From Leucobacter viscericola (GTDB lineage: Bacteria > Actinomycetota > Actinomycetes > Actinomycetales > Microbacteriaceae), in assembly GCF_011299575.1 (NCBI RefSeq), contig NZ_CP049863.1, positions 3,162,001 to 3,226,000 of the forward strand: a stretch of 64,000 nt of DNA. The letters run 5' to 3'. Under the pieces are notes generated by a model, which saw nothing but the letters and a program-made list of their open reading frames with translations, ran no database searches and was not told where the DNA came from. Below, one piece after another: positions 34,587-43,119 of the stretch. How positions within the stretch are numbered: position 1 is the stretch's first letter; each line of letters opens with the position of its first letter. A program made the translations under genes and the position numbers.

Positions 34587-35177
34587 ATGAGAATGAAACT
34601 GAGTGTGATCGCTGTGTTTGCCGCTGCTGCGCTGCTGGTTGGGTGTTCTTCAGGCGGAACAGACACCAACAAAGCTGTCGCCACTTCGAAGCCAAAGACG
34701 ACCGCGGCCCCAGGGAAAATGACCGAACCTGCAAAGGAAAAGGCAGACAAGGGTACCGAAAAGAACCCGTATGCGATTGGTACGCCGGTTCGAAACGGTG
34801 ATTGGGAAGTGACTGTCAACTCGTGGCAGCCCAACATCAATGACGCTGTTGTCGCTGACGGCGGAGACCTGTCAATGTTGCCGGAGGGGCAGCAGTATGC
34901 GCTCATGAACGTGACAATGACCTGGCGGGGCGCAGGCGTCGGCGATAACTCTCAGGTCAACCTTCAGTACATGCCTGAAGGAGGCAACTCACTCTCGGCA
35001 TCCTGGTCGGCATACGGAAAAACTCCGGGCGGGAACAAGCTGGCCTATGAAGAGCTGGTCACAGATGGCTCGGTGACGGGAGACATGCTGTATGCGGTTG
35101 ATGCTGGAAACACCAAGGGAACGTTCATGTGGTACGCCCCGAACACTGAGCAGCCGGTTTACATCGCCGCTCAGTAG
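34587..35177 (+). CDS. DUF4352-like secreted lipoprotein
   Basis: This 196-aa protein starts at ATG 34,587 (MRMKLSVIAVFAAAALLVGC) with the lipobox LVGC, so the mature protein is membrane-anchored outside. A Lys/Thr/Ala-rich linker leads to a beta-sandwich domain (NPYAIGTPVRNGDWEVTVNS, then QYALMNVTMTWRGAG and NTKGTFMWYAPN), the DUF4352/immunoglobulin-like pattern found in many actinobacterial lipoproteins. Its function is unknown. It is followed by an intergenic palindrome that acts as a terminator. Confidence 0.8.
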   Translation: MRMKLSVIAVFAAAALLVGCSSGGTDTNKAVATSKPKTTAAPGKMTEPAKEKADKGTEKNPYAIGTPVRNGDWEVTVNSWQPNINDAVVADGGDLSMLPEGQQYALMNVTMTWRGAGVGDNSQVNLQYMPEGGNSLSASWSAYGKTPGGNKLAYEELVTDGSVTGDMLYAVDAGNTKGTFMWYAPNTEQPVYIAAQ

Positions 35178-35223
35178 CGAGTGCGTTTGAAGACTGCGGC
35201 TTCTGAGGTCTGGCCGCAGTCTC

Positions 35224-35264
35224 AACACCTGAACTCATGGCGCCATGAGTTCAGGTGTTTTTCT
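35224..35264 (+). terminator. Terminator with a perfect 36-bp palindrome
   Basis: Positions 35,224-35,259 are an exact 18-bp inverted repeat with no loop bases (centre GGCGCC), followed by TTTTC. It ends the lipoprotein gene. Confidence 0.85.
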
Positions 35265-35362
35265 TTGTAGTGTTTTGGAATTCATACTCCCTCTTCCAGT
35301 AACCCCATCATGAACGCTACGATTACAACGTTCATCTCGTGTTGAACACCTGGGGAGGGGTA

Positions 35363-36400
35363 GTGGAGACGCTGCATATTGAAGGGGATAGTGCGCCGAC
35401 CGCGCTTCAGGCTGCGGCGGTTTCTACGGGGTCCCTGCCAGACCGTGAGCGGGTTCGCTCACTCTTAGCCGAAGCGCACGAGCGCTACAACGATGATGTG
35501 AGCGGCGAAGTTGCCGATTACATCCCCGCTCTCGCGGGCGCGGATCCTGATCTCTTCGGACTGAGTTTGGCTGGTGTAGACGGGGGAGTCTTCTCGAGCG
35601 GAGACGCGCAGGTCGAGTTCTCAATACAGTCAATCTCTAAGGCGTTTGTGTTCGCCCTGATCGATCAGCTGCTCGGGCACGACACGGTTCGCCGAAATAT
35701 TGGCGTCAACAACACTGGGCTGCCATTCAACTCCGTCATGGCGATTGAACTGAACCACGGTAGCCCGATGAACGCCATGGTGAACGCCGGGGCGATTGCC
35801 GCGACAAGTTTCGCGCCGGGCGGCGATGTTGAATCGCGCTGGGAGTTCATTCTCGACGGGCTCTCGCGTTTTGCGGGCCGTGAACTCGTCATCGACGACG
35901 AGGTGTACCGCTCAGAGTCGGCAAGCAACGGCCGAAACCGAGCGATCGCGGGGCTGCTGCACAGTTACGGCGCGTTCGGCGCCGACCCAGACTCGACCGT
36001 GGACGTATATACCCGGCAGTGTTCGGTGAACGTGACCGCTGAAGACCTTGCGGTTATGGGGGCGACGCTGGCCGACGGCGGTGTGAATCCGCTCACCGGT
36101 GAGAAAGTCGTTGACGCTTCGGTCTGCCGGGACACCCTGGCTGCGCTCGCCGCGGCTGGGCTCTACGAGCGGTCGGGTGATTGGCTCTACGAGATCGGCA
36201 TGCCGGGTAAGAGCGGTGTCTCGGGCGGGCTCGTGACGATCTCACCGGGCAAGGGGGCCCTCGGGTCTTACGCTCCGCGGCTCGACCCCGCGGGCAACTC
36301 GGTGCGTGGACAACGCGCCGCACACTTTCTTTCTGGAGCGCTGGGGCTCAACCTCTTCGCGTCCCATCCGCAAACCCCCGCTGATAGGAGCACATCGTGA
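35363..36400 (+). CDS. glsA: Glutaminase A
   Basis: This protein of about 345 aa hydrolyses glutamine to glutamate and ammonia and belongs to the serine-type glutaminase family. It carries the SIQSISKAF active-site motif (SxxK, residues about 87-95), NNTGLPFNS, MVNAGAIAA (near 140) and GMPGKSGVSGGL (near 270). The start is uncertain: I chose GTG 35,363 because GGAGGGG lies just ahead of it, but GTG at 35,339 would add eight residues and might be leaderless. Its stop overlaps the MFS gene by 4 nt, so the two form an operon with the VOC gene. Ammonia release can buffer acid. Confidence 0.9.
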   Translation: METLHIEGDSAPTALQAAAVSTGSLPDRERVRSLLAEAHERYNDDVSGEVADYIPALAGADPDLFGLSLAGVDGGVFSSGDAQVEFSIQSISKAFVFALIDQLLGHDTVRRNIGVNNTGLPFNSVMAIELNHGSPMNAMVNAGAIAATSFAPGGDVESRWEFILDGLSRFAGRELVIDDEVYRSESASNGRNRAIAGLLHSYGAFGADPDSTVDVYTRQCSVNVTAEDLAVMGATLADGGVNPLTGEKVVDASVCRDTLAALAAAGLYERSGDWLYEIGMPGKSGVSGGLVTISPGKGALGSYAPRLDPAGNSVRGQRAAHFLSGALGLNLFASHPQTPADRSTS

Positions 36401-38058
36401 GCAACATCAACTCCGCGCAGGCAGAGGCGCCTCGGGCATCCTGGGTGCCAATGATCGGGCTGTTTCTGGCCCAGATCCTTATGTCGTACAATGTGTCGGC
36501 CCTGCCGGTGTCTCTCGGCGGGATGGTGGACACCTTCGGTGTTCCGCCCACCGACGTGAGCACCGCGATTGTCACCTACGGTCTTGTCGTTGCGGCGCTC
36601 GTGATGGTGGGCGCAAAGATCGGGCAGCGTGTTGGCTGGGTCATTGTGTTCCGCATTGTTGTTGCCCTGTTTGCAGTCTCGGCGGTCCTGATGATCGTCG
36701 CGCAGTCCGTGGGGTTCGTGATTCTCGCCCAGGCGCTCGCCGGCGCTTCTGCCGCGATCATCGTTCCCTCACTTGTCGCGCTCATCGCCGAGAACTATCG
36801 GGGCGATCAGCAGGCAACGGCTATCGGTTCACTCGGCTCAGCGAGAGCTGTTGCTGGCGTCAGCGCGTTTCTGATCGGTGGCACCCTGGCGACGCTCGTT
36901 GGGTGGCGGCAGGTGTTTATCGTCGTGCTGATTCTTGCCGTCGCCGTATTCATTCTGAGCTTCAAGCTGCGCAGCGCACCGGGCAACTCCGCGGTCAAGA
37001 TCGACCTGGTGGCTGCCGTGCTCATCGGCCTCGGCATCGTTTCCCTGACGCTCGGCGTCAACAACCTCAACAACTGGGGCCTGCTGGTCGCCCGACCCGA
37101 TGCGCCGTTCGAGATTCTGGGACTCTCGCCAGCGCCGGTGCTGATTCTCGTCGGGCTGGTGCTGGTTCAGCTCTTTTTCCTCTGGACGAGGCGGCGCACC
37201 AGGGCCGGCAAAACGCCTCTCGTGAGCCTCTCTGTTTTCAAGTCGTCTCGCGAGCGCGCGGCCGTCTACGCGATGTTCATCGTCGTCGCGCTTGAAGCGG
37301 CGCTCAACTTCACGATCCCGCTCTACATTCAGATTGTGCAGGGGCGCACGCCGTTCGACACGTCGCTGGCAATGCTGCCGTTCAACCTCACGGTGTTCTT
37401 CACAGCGATGTTGGTCGTGCGGTTCTATCGCCGCTTCTCGCCGCGAACCATCGGAATGTTCTCCTTCTCGTTGACGACGATCGCGCTGATCTGGTTGGCG
37501 TTTGTTGTCACCAACAACTGGGAGACACTGCCTACGATTCTGGGACTCTTCGTCTTTGGTGTTGGGCAGGGCGCGCTTGTCACGCTGGTGTTTAACGTTC
37601 TCGTGACCGCATCGCCGAAGGAACTCGCGGGTGACGTCGGCTCGGTGCGCGGCACGACCCAGAACCTCGCCTCCGCTGTGGGCACCGCCGTTGCAGGTGC
37701 ACTGCTGGTTGGTATTTTGAGCCTCAACATCGCCTCATCGCTGATCGATCACCCCGAGCTGTCGCCGCAACTTGTTTCGCAGGTGGATCTTGACCGCACG
37801 AACTTCGTCAGCAACCCTCAGTTGAAAGACATGCTCGAGCAGACGGACGCAACCCCCGCCGAGGTTGATGCCGCCGTGGCCGTCAACGAAGAGGCGAGGC
37901 TCAGGGCCCTTAAGCTCGGTCTGCTGATCCTGTCGGGCATTAGCGTCATTGCGATCGTGCCGGCGAGTCGGCTGCCGAAGTTCAAACCCGGCGAGATTCC
38001 TGAGTCGGTGGCTACGGGAGGATCACCGGACCCGAACACCGATCGCGTAGCCGCTTGA
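36397..38058 (+). CDS. MFS drug transporter (DHA2 / EmrB type)
   Basis: This 553-aa protein has about 14 hydrophobic segments, the number of the DHA2 class. Loop 2-3 reads GAKIGQRVGWVIVFR, and the motif-C-like segment is GASAAIIVPSLVALI. A large hydrophilic tail (residues about 470-553) holds ELSPQLVSQVDLDRTNF and ends with a cytosolic segment. It starts with GTG overlapping the glutaminase stop (GTGA), so the two are coupled. In acid-resistance operons glsA is often next to a glutamate/GABA exchanger, but this protein looks like a drug or metabolite exporter. Substrate is unknown. Confidence 0.8.
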   Translation: MSNINSAQAEAPRASWVPMIGLFLAQILMSYNVSALPVSLGGMVDTFGVPPTDVSTAIVTYGLVVAALVMVGAKIGQRVGWVIVFRIVVALFAVSAVLMIVAQSVGFVILAQALAGASAAIIVPSLVALIAENYRGDQQATAIGSLGSARAVAGVSAFLIGGTLATLVGWRQVFIVVLILAVAVFILSFKLRSAPGNSAVKIDLVAAVLIGLGIVSLTLGVNNLNNWGLLVARPDAPFEILGLSPAPVLILVGLVLVQLFFLWTRRRTRAGKTPLVSLSVFKSSRERAAVYAMFIVVALEAALNFTIPLYIQIVQGRTPFDTSLAMLPFNLTVFFTAMLVVRFYRRFSPRTIGMFSFSLTTIALIWLAFVVTNNWETLPTILGLFVFGVGQGALVTLVFNVLVTASPKELAGDVGSVRGTTQNLASAVGTAVAGALLVGILSLNIASSLIDHPELSPQLVSQVDLDRTNFVSNPQLKDMLEQTDATPAEVDAAVAVNEEARLRALKLGLLILSGISVIAIVPASRLPKFKPGEIPESVATGGSPDPNTDRVAA

Positions 38059-38062
38059 GATC

Positions 38063-38500
38063 ATGGCTATCAAACTAGAGAACGTCGGAATCGCTGTTCG
38101 CGACATCGAAGCGGCAGTCGCGTTTTTCACCGACCTCGGTCTCACCGTGATTGGTCGCGACACCGTAAGCGGTGAGTGGGCAGACACTGCAGTGGGCCTC
38201 GACGGAAACCACGCGAAGATCGCGATGCTGCAAACCCCGGACGGTAACGGTCGCCTCGAGCTGTTTGAGTACATCCACCCGGACGCGATTGAGACACAAG
38301 ACACACTCCCGAACGAGATCGGCATGCACCGCGTTGCGTTTTCGGTCGACGACATAGACGAAGCCCTTCGAATCGCGGCGAGGCACGACTGCTACCCGCT
38401 TCGCGGTGTCGCCAACTACGAGAACGTCTACAAGCTCAGTTACGTGCGTGGGCCGAGCGGCATCATCGTGATGCTCGCTGAAGATTTGACGCAGCATTGA
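38063..38500 (+). CDS. VOC/glyoxalase family protein
   Basis: This 145-aa protein has the vicinal-oxygen-chelate fold with paired beta-alpha-beta modules. The first half runs from KLENVGIAVRDIEAAVAFF to LELFEYIHP and the second from MHRVAFSVDDIDEALRIAARH to GIIVMLAEDL. Metal-ligand candidates are the H in MHRVAF (near 95) and the E in LELFEY (near 72). Possible activities include lactoylglutathione lyase-like, dioxygenase-like or resistance proteins. It lies 4 nt after the MFS gene in the same operon. Confidence 0.8.
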   Translation: MAIKLENVGIAVRDIEAAVAFFTDLGLTVIGRDTVSGEWADTAVGLDGNHAKIAMLQTPDGNGRLELFEYIHPDAIETQDTLPNEIGMHRVAFSVDDIDEALRIAARHDCYPLRGVANYENVYKLSYVRGPSGIIVMLAEDLTQH

Positions 38501-38533
38501 CCCCAAAGCAAAGGGGCGTTATCTCTTGAGAAA

Positions 38534-38567
38534 TGCATATACACACAGTGCAAGAGGTGCATATAAT
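38534..38567 (+). promoter_or_regulatory. Probable promoter of the DUF11-type surface gene with a direct repeat
   Basis: TATAAT at 38,562-38,567 is a perfect -10 box. It overlaps the second of two 8-bp direct repeats TGCATATA (38,534 and 38,558, 24 bp apart), about 70 nt ahead of the start codon. No good -35 is seen. Confidence 0.5.
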
Positions 38568-38638
38568 TAATCTCACTTTGCGTTGGGGAGCGCAGTACTT
38601 CTGCACACCTGTGCTTAGTTTGTCTAAGGGGAAAGCCA

Positions 38639-41600
38639 ATGCTGCAAAACTTCGCTGTTTCGGGACCAACAAAGTGGGGCGGGGTGCGGCGCAACACGCG
38701 GTCTTTGCTGGTGTGTGTACTCGTTGTGCTCCTCGCCGCGTTCGGCACGACCGCTGCTCCGCTCGCAGCCCAGGCGGCCGTGGGAGACTTCGAGATCACG
38801 CTTTCGGCGCCCGCGACGGTCGGGGTGGGGCAGAACTTCAACTACACCGCCACCCTCGAGTTTGAGGGAGTCAACAGCGAGAACCCCGCAACAGGGGTCG
38901 TGCTCACGAGCACACTGCCAGCGGGTGTCGCTTTTGACTCGGTGCCCACCGACCCGTCTTCTCCCGTGCAGAGCTACACCTACGATCCCGGCACCAGACT
39001 GCTCACGCTCACGCTGCGGGACACGATCCAATCGGTCTTTTCAATCGTGTTCACCGTGACCCAAAACGACCGCCAGAACGCGTTCGAGGGCAAGCAGCTC
39101 ACCGCGACAATGTCTGGCACGGGCGGACCGAGCGGGCCGGTCACCTCGAACACGGTCACCACGACCCTGACGGGTGACAACGATTACGTCGCAGGCAAGG
39201 GCTACGACGTGGTCGCCGGGGGCGACAACCGAACGGTGACCTACCGCTTCAACGTCTACAGCTCTCACCCGACTGACGGCACCACTTTCACAAGCTGGAT
39301 GCAGCAGATTACGGACACTTTCCCGGCGGGCGCGCAGCTGGTTGCCTCCTCCGCAGCGTTCAACGGTGGCACCTGGGACACTTCGGCCTGGCCTAACGCG
39401 ACGTGGACGCGCTCCGGTGCATACGGCCCCGACACGAACCCCATTGACCCGTCGTCGCAGCAGATCTGGCTGACGGTCTTTTACCCCGATACCGTTCCGG
39501 GGTGGGAGACCGGCGCACGCCCTCCGGTAAACACGGCGACTCTAGAAACGGCAGACGTTAACGGCGCAACGCACACGGGTGCCCCGGCCTCAACACAGGG
39601 GCCCGCATTTGGGGAGACCTCGGGTGAGGCGACCGGGGCCGCAAAGGGAGACTCGGGTCTTACCTCGGCGGGTGGCATCATCCACTACACCCAGACGATC
39701 GGCTCGTATACGGGCCCTCCGGGCACTCCCAACGCCGACGATCTGGTGCTCACCGATTCTGGTGCGACAGGATCGCCGAACGCTTCCTGGTTTAGTCACA
39801 CCGACATCACGCAGTTGTACCTGACCTTCTCGACGAGCCTGGCCTCACTCAATCTGCCCTATCGGCTTGAATATCAGACCAACGGAAGCTCCACCTGGAA
39901 CGAATTCACCAACTACGTAGCGGCAACGGGCCGGACCGACAGCGTGTTGATCCTCGCCGTTCAAAACACCGGTTCAGCGGGGTGGCAGGCGAGCCCGGCC
40001 CAGGACGTACTTAACTTGCCCCTGGGGCAGACGCTCACCGGTTGGCGAGTCACCGTTGCACCGGGTGCCGAGACCGTTCCAGTCGGGTCCGAGGTGCGCA
40101 TGCGCATGGGATTCCAGCCGGTGTTCCGCGATGTGGCCGCAGGGATCCAGCCCATTGACGCGCCAGCTGCGGCGTCGCCGGGACCGCAGACCAACACCGT
40201 GTCGGTCGACGCAGACGGTTTGTCGAATCAGGCGTCGAGCAGCTTCACCCCCCTCGACTCGGTCTACGTGACGACCAATGTCACCACACCGAGTTCAATT
40301 TCCGTGGGCTCAAACTCAACGATCACCGCGGGCATCGTGAACCAAAATCCCTCGGAGATCTACGCCGACTCGGCGCTCTCAGTTGTGCTGCCCTGCGGCA
40401 TCTTCTACAACGAGTCCCAGCCGATCACGACCGCTGGCACAACGATCGGCGTGCCACCGGTGCCACAGATCGGTTCCGGCGCCACCGTCGACGCCACCGG
40501 GCGCGTGACCGACACGAACGGCTGCAGTCAGCAGGTCGTGCGCATCACGTTCGATGCGCTCCCGCCGATGCGTGCACCCGGGGCCGTGAGCAACCGGTAC
40601 GTTGAGAACAGTGGTTGGCGCTACAACATTCCCGTGCTTGCGCTTGCCCAGGCCTACGATCCAGACGCCCCAACCGTGTCAACCTCGTCGTTTGCGACAG
40701 TTCGGGATCCCCGGTTCCTGTCCGCATCGGACGGTGGAACGGGCGCTGTGACGGTTCCGATGATCGGCACTGACACCTTCTTCGGTCCAGACGTGCACGA
40801 CTTTGACCCCGCACGCTCCTCGGTTGCCGTTGCCAGCGGCATTTCCACGGTCAACACCGCCGGTGGCATTCTGCTCTCCAAGCTGTCTGGGCCCTCCGCT
40901 ATCGGGCCGTGGGGACTGAACTCGGTGGTGGGTGCGGAGTCCTTCTGGCAGGTGTTCGTGAGCGACGTGCTTCCCAACCCCGTTTCAAACGTGGCGTTCT
41001 TTGACCGGCTGCCGAGCATTGCAACCGGCGATGATTTCGACACCGCACTCTCGGGGCCGGTGACTGGAGCGCCCGTTGGCGCCACGGTCGAGTACTCGCT
41101 CGACGCGACCAGCGCAACAAACGGCACCTGGACCACCAATCCGACCAGCGCAAAAGCGTTTAGGGTCATCGTGCCAACCATGACGAGTGGCAGTGGCTTC
41201 ACGCTGGTTGTGCCCACTGACAATCTGGGCGGATTTAGCTTTGGTGAGACCGCCGCCAACGACGTGTCTGCAACTGGCACCTACGGCGGTAGCCCCGTGG
41301 CTTTCGAGTCCAACGATGCGCGCGTTTCGATCGGACCGACCCCGTCGTTCACCCTCGTGAAAAAGACGAACGGTGTTTCGTACAGCGCGGCCCCGGGTGC
41401 GAGAGTCGCGACAGGATCGCCCGTGACGTGGAGCTACGAGGTCACCAATACGGGCGATACGCCCCTCGACGACATCGCCGTGCAAGACGACTACGTTGAC
41501 GGCCTCGGCGGTACCGGAACGCTCACGCCGACTTCTTCGGAGACGGGTCAGCTGCTTCCCGGGGAAACCCGCACCTTCACGGAAACTGGCACCGCCGTTG

Positions 41601-42547
41601 TTGGGCAGTACTCCAACACGGCAACGGCAACGGCCACGGCGGTTGAACTGGATGGCACCGTGCTGCCAGCTCAGCCCGCTCCCGAGACGGACCGGTCCTG
41701 GTACTTGGCTGGCGACACCGGTCTCGTCGTGACCAAAACCACCAACGGTGAAGATGTCGACAGTGCCCCGGGTCTTGCCCTGACGCCTGGCTCGGCCGTC
41801 GAGTGGGGCTATAGCGTCACGAACACCGGTGAATTGCCTCTCACCAACGTGCTCGTGCGTGACGTCGATTCTGCGGGCAACGAGGTGTTCAACACCACCC
41901 TTGCGACACTCGCGGTGGGCGAGACCGCCACCCTGAGCCAGCAGGGAACGGCTGTGGTCGGGCAGTACCACAACACCGTTACCGCCTCGGCGCAGGACCC
42001 CTCGGAAGAGGGCGTCCAGCTCGTTGGGGCCGACGACTCGTGGTATTTCGGAGCGGTGAACGGTTTGACCGTTGTCAAGCAGGTGAGCGCTGCCGCGGCT
42101 GGGCCGTGGACGGATGCGGTCGAGGTTACGCGCGGAGCCAAGAGTTACTGGCGGATCACCGTGAGTAATACGGGCAACGCGCCCCTGCGAGACGTCACTG
42201 TTGAAGACAAGAAGCTCAACCAAACCATCGATGTTGGCACGCTGCCCGCGGGCGAGAGCGTCACCAAGGTGCTCACCCAGGAGAAGACCCAGGAGGGCTT
42301 CACCAATACGGCTGTCGCCTCTGGAGTTGCGGTCGGAGACGTGCAGCTTCGCGCCTCCGACGCGGCAAAAGTTACCGTGACGGATCCCACTCCGCCACTG
42401 GTTCCACCGGCGAAGGGAGGCGGACTCGCTGTCACGGGTGCGATGCTCCCCGCGGGGCTCGTGTCGATCGCGATTCTGCTGATCCTCGGTGGGTGGGCGC
42501 TGTCGCACCGTCGCCGGGTCTCCAGCAGGCTTGGAGCGTTTCACTAG
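38639..42547 (+). CDS. Secreted DUF11-repeat cell-wall protein with LAVTG sorting signal
   Basis: This 1,302-aa protein begins with a basic start and a signal peptide (LLVCVLVVLLAAFGTTAAP, then AAQAAVGDF). It has an N-terminal beta-rich domain (TLSAPATVGVGQNFNYTATL) and a long middle. Near residues 905-1,240 come three DUF11/DUF7507-like repeats, each starting with a lead such as FTLVKKTNG, VVTKTTNG or LTVVKQVS and holding a core such as YEVTNTGDTPLDDI or YSVTNTGELPLTNV. The end is GGGLAVTGAML, a membrane helix and RRRVSSRLG, a wall-anchor signal of the same type as the adhesin at 28,614. It is likely a surface stalk or adhesin. No sortase is seen in the window. Confidence 0.8.
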   Translation: MLQNFAVSGPTKWGGVRRNTRSLLVCVLVVLLAAFGTTAAPLAAQAAVGDFEITLSAPATVGVGQNFNYTATLEFEGVNSENPATGVVLTSTLPAGVAFDSVPTDPSSPVQSYTYDPGTRLLTLTLRDTIQSVFSIVFTVTQNDRQNAFEGKQLTATMSGTGGPSGPVTSNTVTTTLTGDNDYVAGKGYDVVAGGDNRTVTYRFNVYSSHPTDGTTFTSWMQQITDTFPAGAQLVASSAAFNGGTWDTSAWPNATWTRSGAYGPDTNPIDPSSQQIWLTVFYPDTVPGWETGARPPVNTATLETADVNGATHTGAPASTQGPAFGETSGEATGAAKGDSGLTSAGGIIHYTQTIGSYTGPPGTPNADDLVLTDSGATGSPNASWFSHTDITQLYLTFSTSLASLNLPYRLEYQTNGSSTWNEFTNYVAATGRTDSVLILAVQNTGSAGWQASPAQDVLNLPLGQTLTGWRVTVAPGAETVPVGSEVRMRMGFQPVFRDVAAGIQPIDAPAAASPGPQTNTVSVDADGLSNQASSSFTPLDSVYVTTNVTTPSSISVGSNSTITAGIVNQNPSEIYADSALSVVLPCGIFYNESQPITTAGTTIGVPPVPQIGSGATVDATGRVTDTNGCSQQVVRITFDALPPMRAPGAVSNRYVENSGWRYNIPVLALAQAYDPDAPTVSTSSFATVRDPRFLSASDGGTGAVTVPMIGTDTFFGPDVHDFDPARSSVAVASGISTVNTAGGILLSKLSGPSAIGPWGLNSVVGAESFWQVFVSDVLPNPVSNVAFFDRLPSIATGDDFDTALSGPVTGAPVGATVEYSLDATSATNGTWTTNPTSAKAFRVIVPTMTSGSGFTLVVPTDNLGGFSFGETAANDVSATGTYGGSPVAFESNDARVSIGPTPSFTLVKKTNGVSYSAAPGARVATGSPVTWSYEVTNTGDTPLDDIAVQDDYVDGLGGTGTLTPTSSETGQLLPGETRTFTETGTAVVGQYSNTATATATAVELDGTVLPAQPAPETDRSWYLAGDTGLVVTKTTNGEDVDSAPGLALTPGSAVEWGYSVTNTGELPLTNVLVRDVDSAGNEVFNTTLATLAVGETATLSQQGTAVVGQYHNTVTASAQDPSEEGVQLVGADDSWYFGAVNGLTVVKQVSAAAAGPWTDAVEVTRGAKSYWRITVSNTGNAPLRDVTVEDKKLNQTIDVGTLPAGESVTKVLTQEKTQEGFTNTAVASGVAVGDVQLRASDAAKVTVTDPTPPLVPPAKGGGLAVTGAMLPAGLVSIAILLILGGWALSHRRRVSSRLGAFH

Positions 42548-42594
42548 GCTTCCCGAGAAAGGCGACGTTACTCATGGGGCTCTAGAATCTCCAC

Positions 42595-43119
42595 ATGAGC
42601 AACGTCGCCTTCATTCGTAAAGCTGCCCTCTCCACGCGGCACTCCTGGTCGCGCGCTATGGGAGCCTTCTTCGAGAATGCGTACCGGCTTCGCGGGAGGG
42701 CGAGTCGTTCGGAGTACTGGTGGTGGATGGGCACAAACGTGCTGGTGCTTCTGCTGCTGTGGGTTGTGATCCCGCTGCTCAGCGGCGCCTCGGTAGGCAG
42801 GCCGCTCAGGGTTGGGCCCTTCGGTTCCGCGATTTTTGCAGACGTCAGTCTCTTTGAGATCGTTACCGAGCCGGGGGTTCATACCCTGGCAGGTGATGTC
42901 TGTGCCTGGCTTTCCGCGGTGTGGATCGTGCTGACGCTGCTTCCGGGCATCACGGTATTAGTTCGCCGCCTCCACGATTCCGGGCTTTCCGGCTGGTGGG
43001 GATGGCTCGCAATCGTGCCGTTCGGGCAGGTGGTGGTGCTGATCCTCGCACTGCGACGATCCCGCCCCACCAGCCCGAACGGCAGCGGATTTACTGTCGC
43101 GTCATCGCAATCTGCATGA
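42595..43119 (+). CDS. DUF805 membrane protein
   Basis: This 174-aa protein has the DUF805 signature: AFFENAYRLRGRASRSEYWWW near residue 24, then membrane segments (LVLLLLWVVIPLL and WLSAVWIVLTLLPGITVLVRRLHDSG, where the RRLHDSG motif is typical), then GWWGWLAIVPFGQVVVLIL. Function is unknown; related proteins are small inner-membrane proteins of stress-linked operons. It overlaps the end of the sulfatase gene tail to tail by 29 nt. Confidence 0.85.
   Translation: MSNVAFIRKAALSTRHSWSRAMGAFFENAYRLRGRASRSEYWWWMGTNVLVLLLLWVVIPLLSGASVGRPLRVGPFGSAIFADVSLFEIVTEPGVHTLAGDVCAWLSAVWIVLTLLPGITVLVRRLHDSGLSGWWGWLAIVPFGQVVVLILALRRSRPTSPNGSGFTVASSQSA

Noticed and set aside
40985-42544. 519-aa minus-strand frame within the DUF11-type gene
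   Set aside because: Mirror frame of a high-GC gene; Arg/Gly/His-rich with no domain and the true gene has signal, repeats and anchor.
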